A program made the position numbers and the translations under genes. From Capillidium heterosporum (taxonomy: Eukaryota > Entomophthoromycota > Entomophthoromycetes > Entomophthorales > Capillidiaceae), in the NCBI GenBank assembly GCA_016630905.1, contig WBMQ01000011.1:868001-932000 (forward strand): 64,000 nt of DNA, given 5' to 3'. This document shows positions 59,311 to 64,000 of the stretch, piece by piece. Under the pieces are notes generated by a model that made no database searches, had not been told where the DNA came from, and worked only from the letters and a program-made list of their open reading frames with translations. The stretch's first letter is position 1, and every line of letters starts with the position of its first letter.

Positions 59311-59384
59311 GTTTCCATGGTGTAGTTGGTTATCACGTCTGTCTAACACACAGACGGTCTCCAGTTCGAATCTGGATGGAAACA
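59311..59384 (+). tRNA. tRNA-Val(AAC)
   Basis: A 74-base cloverleaf reads GTT (and, after inosine modification, GTC) valine codons. The acceptor stem GTTTCCA/TGGAAAC is fully paired, the D stem is GTG/CAC, the anticodon stem TCTGT/ACAGA has loop CTAACAC, and the T arm is TCCAG-TTCGAAT-CTGGA. There is no intron. A run of five T at 59385-59389 ends transcription. Confidence 0.96.
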
Positions 59385-59389
59385 TTTTT

Positions 59390-60101
59390 GCTCCACAATT
59401 TTTTGGTCATATCCCTACTAGATAGGTAGGAATTGTCTTTTTGTTAATTTCTGTTGGAAGGCCATTTTCCTAGCCTCATTACAAGCTTTATATCTGGAAT
59501 GATAAAGGCTATATTGATCAACAGCTCTTTTTTATTATGTAGTCTTGCAACCTAATGTTGTTGATGGTTCAAATAATGTACCTTTAAAGCATCTATATAG
59601 ATTAGTTATCATATTGCTAATAAGAAAACAGACTTGAAAATCTCTATAAGTAGTGCTGATATAGTCGTTAATTCCAAAAAATTATATTAGAAAGAACCTC
59701 CAATGCCATCAGTTAAACTAGCTTTGATATCAATAAATGTACTTTTAATATAGCAGTATGTATTTTATAGTAAATTAGTCGCTATCATTTCTAAGATGAA
59801 ACTAGTATGTCCTCGATTCCTTGATCAAAAGTTATAAGGCAAAAAAGTATAGGTACTGTTAAAACTTTGATAAGGTTTACAATATTTATATTAAGGAAGG
59901 TATAGAGCTTTGTAAATTTTAAAATGTACATGGGAAATGTGAAAAAGATGATATTTCTAAAATTAAATATGAAATGTAAACGCAGTGTTAAAAACATTTA
60001 TTAAGTAAACTGGAATAATGTTTAGGACTGTTAATTATTCTTTAAACTTTATACAAAGTCTTCATCGCCCCTTAGATACCGACTTCCTCCACCCTACGGT
60101 G
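59390..60101. other. intergenic, nothing recognised
   Basis: AT-rich. A 68-codon minus-strand frame at 59791-59997 is aromatic-rich and probably chance. Confidence 0.45.
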
Positions 60102-61367
60102 TCAAAAGAACTTGATGATGGCACCAGGTGACTGAACCTGAAGCCATTCAGCAAATCTAACTTCCTTACGAGGAAGAGTAATAAACTGTAGATTTAAATT
60201 GCTTCCACTATTGAGTTCATCGAAAACTATATCTTCAACTATTTTAGTACGTCCATTCGTGAAACTAATATTAAAATTAACGAGAAATGGTAGCTGAAGC
60301 CTCAAGATTGCGAAAAAATTAGTACTCAGCTGGACCCTTCGCTGTAATTTCAATCGAATTATGGGACTAGCACAATGAACTCCTTCAAACAATACATCTG
60401 TGATGTTACCGTGAAGGATTGCCTGCTTTAGCTTTGGTAACGTAAGCAGCACCTGCATTGAAGTATTATCGAAACTATGGGTTAGATAGAAGTCGACATA
60501 TTCGAGGTTTTGCAGTTTTTGAGAGGCTTCCGATGAAATAAAACCTACGTTCAAGCTTAAATATCGTAGCTTCTTAAAGGTATGTTGTATGAAACGGCTG
60601 TAACTTCCCAAATCAGGGCTACTATCCGGGTTATAATAAAGAGCTTGAAGTTGTGGAAAAATTTTGAAGTCGATTCCCTTGATACTGTGATGGTTAATAA
60701 AAAGTTTCAGTATCTTCATACTTAGGAAAGGGGTTGAGATTACATTTGATTCGAAATCGAAGTTGATAGTACGTAAAACAAATACCTTCAGGTTGGGGAA
60801 GTTGTGGTTAACACTAATCAAAAGTTGATGGTCACAGCTATGAACAAGTAGGTCCAATGTGTGAAGCTGGGGGATATTAAACAGGTTGATAACTTTTAAA
60901 CTTTCCAAAGTAGTGTTCCGCAACTTCAATTCTAAACTATAAATATCTTTGATGATGTTATAAAAATCTATAAAAGCTGGAAAAGGTTCATCAAGTATCA
61001 GCCCAAACTTCTTCAACTTTATCAATAATGTACTTAGTAGGTCAAAAGCCTGCGTATCTTTAACTCCACGAACTACTGCCAACATCTCCAAATTGGGTAG
61101 ATGATGTTGAAACTCATAAAAGTCGGAAGGTACAAAATTGTTTAAAGAGTAAATAAACTTACCGAACTTTGGAACCAAAGCTTTGAATTCTTCCCAGCCT
61201 TCTTTATCTTGTCGTCCATAAATGTCTATGATCTTGTAGATCTTGGGTATTAAAAGTTGGCTGATGTGCTTGTTGCAGAACCGGAGTTGGAGCCATTCTT
61301 GCTTCTCTAAGTTATCCAAAATCTCTTTAGTTATGGAGTCGGGGAAGGCGTTGACGTGGAAACTCAT
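60102..61367 (-). CDS. F-box/leucine-rich-repeat protein, family B, member 3
   Basis: 421 residues, single exon, TGA stop. I chose the internal Met at 61367 (MSFHVNAFPDSITKEILDNL) rather than the first in-frame Met 14 codons earlier, because it matches the starts of the family members at 43420 and 47748. The F-box is followed by LQLRFCNKHISQLLIPKIYKI. LRRs include IPQLHTLDLLVHSCDHQLL, FPNLKVFVLRTINFDFES and LPKLKQAILHGNITDVLF. The C-terminal LNLQFITLPRKEVRFAEW is shared with the other family B proteins. Likely an SCF substrate adaptor. Confidence 0.85.
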   Translation of the reverse strand: MSFHVNAFPDSITKEILDNLEKQEWLQLRFCNKHISQLLIPKIYKIIDIYGRQDKEGWEEFKALVPKFGKFIYSLNNFVPSDFYEFQHHLPNLEMLAVVRGVKDTQAFDLLSTLLIKLKKFGLILDEPFPAFIDFYNIIKDIYSLELKLRNTTLESLKVINLFNIPQLHTLDLLVHSCDHQLLISVNHNFPNLKVFVLRTINFDFESNVISTPFLSMKILKLFINHHSIKGIDFKIFPQLQALYYNPDSSPDLGSYSRFIQHTFKKLRYLSLNVGFISSEASQKLQNLEYVDFYLTHSFDNTSMQVLLTLPKLKQAILHGNITDVLFEGVHCASPIIRLKLQRRVQLSTNFFAILRLQLPFLVNFNISFTNGRTKIVEDIVFDELNSGSNLNLQFITLPRKEVRFAEWLQVQSPGAIIKFF

Positions 61368-61806
61368 TTTTTTACTCTCATACAACCAAGGTAGCACTCG
61401 TACCTTCAAATTTGAAGCTATAGGATGACGTGAGCTCTTTGCCTATTAATAAAATTTCCACTTTTGGTCGACCCTCAATTATTTATATTTACACAGTAAA
61501 TTTCGAGCTGATGATACTTTTTCTACATAAATTCATACTATTTGTGTCATATATATATCTTTTATTATTGTAATAAACTTTGAAAATGCTGTTTGAAAAT
61601 GTTTTGAAAATTTTCTAATCCGACTATAAAGCAGTGGTTTTCAACTTTTTATTTTTCCACTGCATAAAAAACTTTAAACTATGGGTATATTTTAATGAGT
61701 TTTATTAGAAATTTTGTGCACTTGTATGGGTCGGACCCACAAGGTTGAAGACCACTACTATAAAATATAAATAAGTTGGCAAACACAATCTTTTCAAGAA
61801 AGAAAG
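61368..61806. other. intergenic, nothing recognised
   Basis: Divergent spacer between the family B gene (minus) and the family A relic (plus). Confidence 0.5.
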
Positions 61807-63010
61807 ATGGTATAGTGTCTATATTGCAAGATACTCGAGCAGATCTTAGCAAAGTTGGAAAATAACAGCTGTGCAAAGCTGTAGTGGATACCCAAGTACG
61901 TGGAACCAGTAGCTGAACAACGTGCTAACGCTGCCAATCTCAAGACCCAATATATATTTTATAATGATAGCAAATTTAGTTGCAAGTAAGACTCACCTCT
62001 TCCAAAACTTCATCTTCGATCTCTATAAACAGCCTTTAGATTTGGGCATCCCAAGCCTTAAAAAGATGGAGATATACACTATTCTTGACGAGCTAGAGCT
62101 GACAATCAAACTCAATTAACTGACCAACATAGTCAAAAGTATGTACCTACGTTTGAATGAAAGGAATAGCAACTCTATCTTCACTTTAGAATCCTACTTT
62201 CAAAAGTTAGTGGAGTTGAAGCTGCAAAGCTATTCTTCCACAGATCCAGTTTACTTTTCAAGTCCCCTTGATCCCAGACTTATTCACCTGAGGTTTTTTA
62301 TCGACCGAGCTAGCGTTGGGTAGTTAACAGCCATTCCAGAGATGCTTTTTAGCCTGAATATCTTTGCATTTAGGGCTTCGACTAGCTTTACATATATTTC
62401 TTCACTACCTGCCTTTTTTTAATTTACAGCATCTGGAGTTCCATACAACCAGCTGGTTTTCTTTGACTAAGGTATTTTATATTCCAACTGTTTTTCTGCT
62501 AGGATCCAACCATATGTTTTACATGTTCTCCAGCTGACCTGGGCTTAGGAAGCTGGATCTGATCAAAGCAAACTCGAGACATATTCCAGAAAATTTCCTC
62601 TGCACTGTCACCAACTTTACGTAGCACTCAAAAGAGGTCTTTATCTCGGGTCACTTCGAAATTATGTTCGTCAAATTGGTCCGCTTTCAAGCTGAAGGAG
62701 AGTAAAAGATTTGTGATTTTCCAGCTTAAAGTTTAGGAATTCTCTGGATTTTAATCCTCATCAACCTACTAAATACCATCATCAACTTCGTCCTATAGGT
62801 GTTAACCTGTCTGCCTGGACTGCAGATTTTGAAAGTTTAAAGCGAAAAAGCAAAGTTGGTACACCAGATTAGATATATGTATCATAAACTTGAACTGCTT
62901 TATAGATGTATGTTTGACGGGTGCTGATAGCTAATTCGTAACTTGGTTTAAAACTAAAATCGATCTGCTAGTTAAATCCCAAATCCTCAAAGATCATGGC
63001 AACTCAATTC
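61807..63010 (+). pseudogene. F-box/LRR family A pseudogene
   Basis: Full-length relic. ATG at 61807 meets a TAG at the third codon, where the intact gene has Gln. The F-box remainder (KILEQILAKLENN) leads to a second TAG, where CAELQ has Gln. LRR pieces follow (KTHLFQNFIFDLYKQPLDLG; ESYFQKLVELKLQSYSST). TAG at 62796-62798 replaces the Trp of IKWLLTC (FVL-stop-VLTCLPGLQ). Near 62930 a TAA replaces the Gln of the DWQFVDWL segment. Frame changes occur in between. Confidence 0.85.
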
Positions 63011-63640
63011 ACTATACTTCAATTTAAAACTGGGCACATTTTCAATAGCTTTTAACTTTTTTATGTTTATATAAATGCGGCTAAATATTGAATTATAATA
63101 CTCATAACTCCTTTCACTTTTATTTTATCTCTTGAATTAAAATTAATTATACAAGCGACCCATTATGCTCTAAAACTAAAGTTTTATATATCATACGTAT
63201 ATTTCTTTATAGCATATGCTGCCACTATATTGTATATTTAGAATGATAGTCTTTTATTTTCTAGCTCAAGTATACAATTGCACAATAAGATATACTGTCG
63301 GTATCTTTTACTATAGTACAGTATAAAATATGTGCTATGTTTCCAAGCCAATTACTAAGTAAACTCAAAAATCTAACATTCAAATATTAGCTTAGAACTT
63401 ATAAACCCATCTAATATAATATTGACTTACATCAACTCAAAAGAGACTGATCTTTACTTGTCACTGTTTCATATGAAGTTCCATTAGGGATGTTAGTAGA
63501 TATTTGAATTTTAAAAGACACATCAAAATCCATCAGCACTACAATGAATGTTGATTTTACTTTCTAAAAACTTAGCAAACCAACCAGCTTAAGCCATCTG
63601 GTTTTCGCAGATAGCAAATGTCATGGATGCAAAAAGATAA
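63011..63640. other. intergenic, nothing recognised
   Basis: AT-rich. No supported feature. Confidence 0.5.
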
Positions 63641-63722
63641 TGATGACAAGGAGGTTCGAACTCCTGCCTCTTGCGAGACCGCAACTTGAGTGCGGCGCCT
63701 TAGACCACTCGGCCATGTCACC
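63641..63722 (-). tRNA. tRNA-Leu(CAA), intronless
   Basis: An 82-base type II tRNA on the minus strand. The acceptor stem GGTGACA pairs with TGTCATC (one G-U), the discriminator is A, and the D region TGGCCGAGTGG is typical of Leu. The anticodon stem CCGCA/TGCGG has loop CTCAAGT, giving anticodon CAA. The long variable arm is built around TCTCGCAAGAGG, and the T arm is AGGAG-TTCGAAC-CTCCT. Unlike its counterpart in many yeasts, it has no intron after the anticodon. Confidence 0.94.
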
Positions 63723-63917
63723 TGATAAAACCTTCAATAAATAGGTATATTAAATTTATTCACATCAAGTGGGTAAAGGAGGCTGAAAGTTGATTGATAG
63801 GATTTGTTGAAATTGACTGTATTTTTAACATAGGTTCAAGAGATTTTGAAACCTCCTTTATAAACAAGAAAATGAGCATACAGTTGATTATTGACCCAAA
63901 ATTCAAGTTATAAAAAA

Positions 63918-64000
63918 ATGTTAGAACAACTACCCTATGAAATACTCGAAAAGGTGCTGGTAAATCTAGCGGATAACGAGTGTGCTGAGCTACAATTGGT
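63918..64000 (+). CDS. F-box family A protein, 5' end only (runs off the window)
   Basis: ATG at 63918 starts MLEQLPYEILEKVLVNLADN, then CAELQLV, the family A F-box with no damage in the 27 codons visible. Whether the rest is intact cannot be seen. Confidence 0.75.
   Translation, partial: MLEQLPYEILEKVLVNLADNECAELQL

Overview
The window is AT-rich nuclear DNA from an ascomycete-like fungus. The evidence is genes split by short introns of about 42-78 bases that start GTA/GTG, carry a CTAA-type branch site and end TAG/CAG, three eukaryotic tRNA genes, TATA boxes, small secreted proteins and F-box gene families. CTG codons sit at conserved leucines in the CoA-transferase, which argues against the CUG-Ser and CUG-Ala yeasts. 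A 14-intron gene and the presence of SCOT and SQOR do not fit Saccharomyces-type yeasts. An intron-rich, early-branching ascomycete (basal Saccharomycotina or Taphrinomycotina) is my best guess, with low confidence.

Layout. 0-9 kb: tRNA-Thr, a 15-exon mitochondrial SCOT gene, a decayed LRR-like gene, and a three-exon unknown gene with an apparent frameshift near its 3' end. 11.1-15.8 kb: a large inverted repeat with two 1,695-base arms that look identical. Each arm carries a divergently transcribed secreted beta-helix protein gene, and the arms flank a 1.3 kb spacer. 16.6-19.0 kb: COG4. 19.7-23.6 kb: one decayed and one intact copy of F-box family A. 24.6-28.8 kb: a cluster of small secreted protein genes, three intact and at least one decayed; two intact copies and one decayed copy share an RR...GHQH-type tail. 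29.2-35.6 kb: a dead piggyBac-like element followed by a dead full-size ABCB/MDR-type transporter. 36-38.9 kb: another unidentified decayed reading frame, then an intact C2H2 zinc-finger gene. 42.5-53.7 kb: two intact F-box family B genes, one family B fragment and three family A pseudogenes. 54.9-58.4 kb: a CDK-like kinase (probably frameshifted) and a four-exon SQOR gene. 59.3-64 kb: tRNA-Val, an intact family B gene, a family A pseudogene, an intronless tRNA-Leu(CAA) and the 5' end of another family A gene.

Housekeeping genes (SCOT, COG4, SQOR, tRNAs) are scattered among fast-turning-over accessory families, as in a subtelomeric or otherwise dynamic region. SCOT and SQOR are both mitochondrial, but they are 50 kb apart and nothing suggests coordinated function. 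The strongest large-scale signals are the near-perfect inverted repeat, the secreted-protein cluster, and the way premature stops in the decayed genes repeatedly fall on inferred Gln and Trp codons. In four F-box pseudogenes the stop falls on the same Trp.
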